From the NCBI GenBank assembly GCA_015233485.1, contig JADFXO010000259.1, positions 510 through 5,773 of the forward strand: a stretch of 5,264 bases of DNA, in the 5' to 3' direction. Origin of the DNA: Nitrospirota bacterium. Its GTDB lineage: Bacteria; Nitrospirota; Thermodesulfovibrionia; Thermodesulfovibrionales; Magnetobacteriaceae. The position numbers were made by a program, and so were the translations under genes. Positions 5,059 through 5,264 of the stretch are shown here, in pieces (within the stretch, counting starts at the first letter, position 1; each line of letters begins with the position of its first letter). The notes under the pieces were generated by a model, which ran no database searches, was not told where the DNA came from, and worked only from the letters and a program-made list of their open reading frames with translations.

Positions 5059-5264
5059 TTGCCGTCAATAGCGCTAATAGTTCCATCGCCTCGCATATCA
5101 AAAATGACATAGTTGATTTCATCAAAAAGCCTTTCGTCGAATGTTTTCCTGGACATACCGGCCTGCCATTGGACCTCATACATTGTACTCTTAATAGTAT
5201 CGGGATTCAGGCCGTTTTTAAACGCCAGTTTCGCAAGCTCCATGGCCGGCAGGTAATAAAGCAC
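5034..5264 (-). CDS. Unrecognised protein, C-terminal part at the window edge
   Basis: An open frame of 76 codons runs from the right edge to a TAG at 5034-5036. The codon at the very edge is GTG, so this could be a start, but the gene more likely continues outside the window. Visible sequence: hydrophobic YYLPAMELAKLAF, then NGLNPDTIKSTMYEVQWQAG, DEINYVIFDMRGDG and the tail SAIDGKWASLESS. It has no Cys, membrane helix or motif that I recognise. Its last 25 nt overlap the start of the channel gene in another frame, so the two form an operon and are probably translationally coupled. That makes this protein a candidate partner, or an unrelated upstream neighbour, of the channel. Confidence 0.6.
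   Translation of the reverse strand: MLYYLPAMELAKLAFKNGLNPDTIKSTMYEVQWQAGMSRKTFDERLFDEINYVIFDMRGDGTISAIDGKWASLESS

Noticed and set aside
4535..5071. A 178-codon plus-strand open frame opposite the channel gene
   Set aside because: The minus strand here encodes the well-defined signal peptide, binding lobe and first helix of the channel. The opposite frame gives low-complexity, unfamiliar protein.

Overview
This looks like chromosomal DNA of a Gram-negative, flagellated bacterium. The evidence is a predicted inner-membrane RND/MMPL exporter, a secreted ligand-binding domain that needs a periplasm, and a near-consensus sigma-28 (FliA) promoter. The small 'ATK.D' coiled-coil/DUF1640-type gene pair is a kind often met in Nitrospirota and deltaproteobacterial-type genomes. 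That placement is an inference from style, not a proof. No rRNA, tRNA, CRISPR array, transposase or phage gene is visible. Coding density is high.

Layout. (1) Positions 1-1705, minus strand: a two-gene operon with an N-terminal zinc-ribbon-like class I SAM methyltransferase followed, with a TGATG stop/start overlap, by an RND/MMPL-family exporter that runs off the left edge. A well-formed sigma-70 promoter (TTTACA-17-TATAAT) lies upstream, and its leader carries three GTGTGCC repeats. (2) Positions 1836-2750, plus strand: a divergent apbE-like FAD:protein FMN transferase with no export signal and an altered metal-binding position. (3) Positions 2819-2850: a perfect 14-bp hairpin between convergent genes. 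(4) Positions 2861-3154, minus strand: a 72-residue Ser/Asn/Gly-rich protein with a very strong ribosome binding site and a TAAAGTTT-N11-ACCGATAT promoter, so probably a member of the late flagellar regulon. (5) Positions 3332-3886, plus strand: two small coiled-coil genes in tandem, the second with a C-terminal membrane anchor (DUF1640/CCDC90 type). (6) Positions 3940-5264, minus strand: a prokaryotic ionotropic-glutamate-receptor-like channel, in which a periplasmic binding protein is split by a two-helix pore with a K+ filter, TIGFGD. It is overlapped at its 5' end by the tail of an unrecognised gene.

The main items of interest are the ligand-gated K+ channel of the GluR0 type with a non-canonical binding pocket, the sigma-28-controlled small protein, and the cytoplasmic ApbE variant. 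The genes do not form one pathway. They are several short, independent transcription units arranged divergently and convergently.
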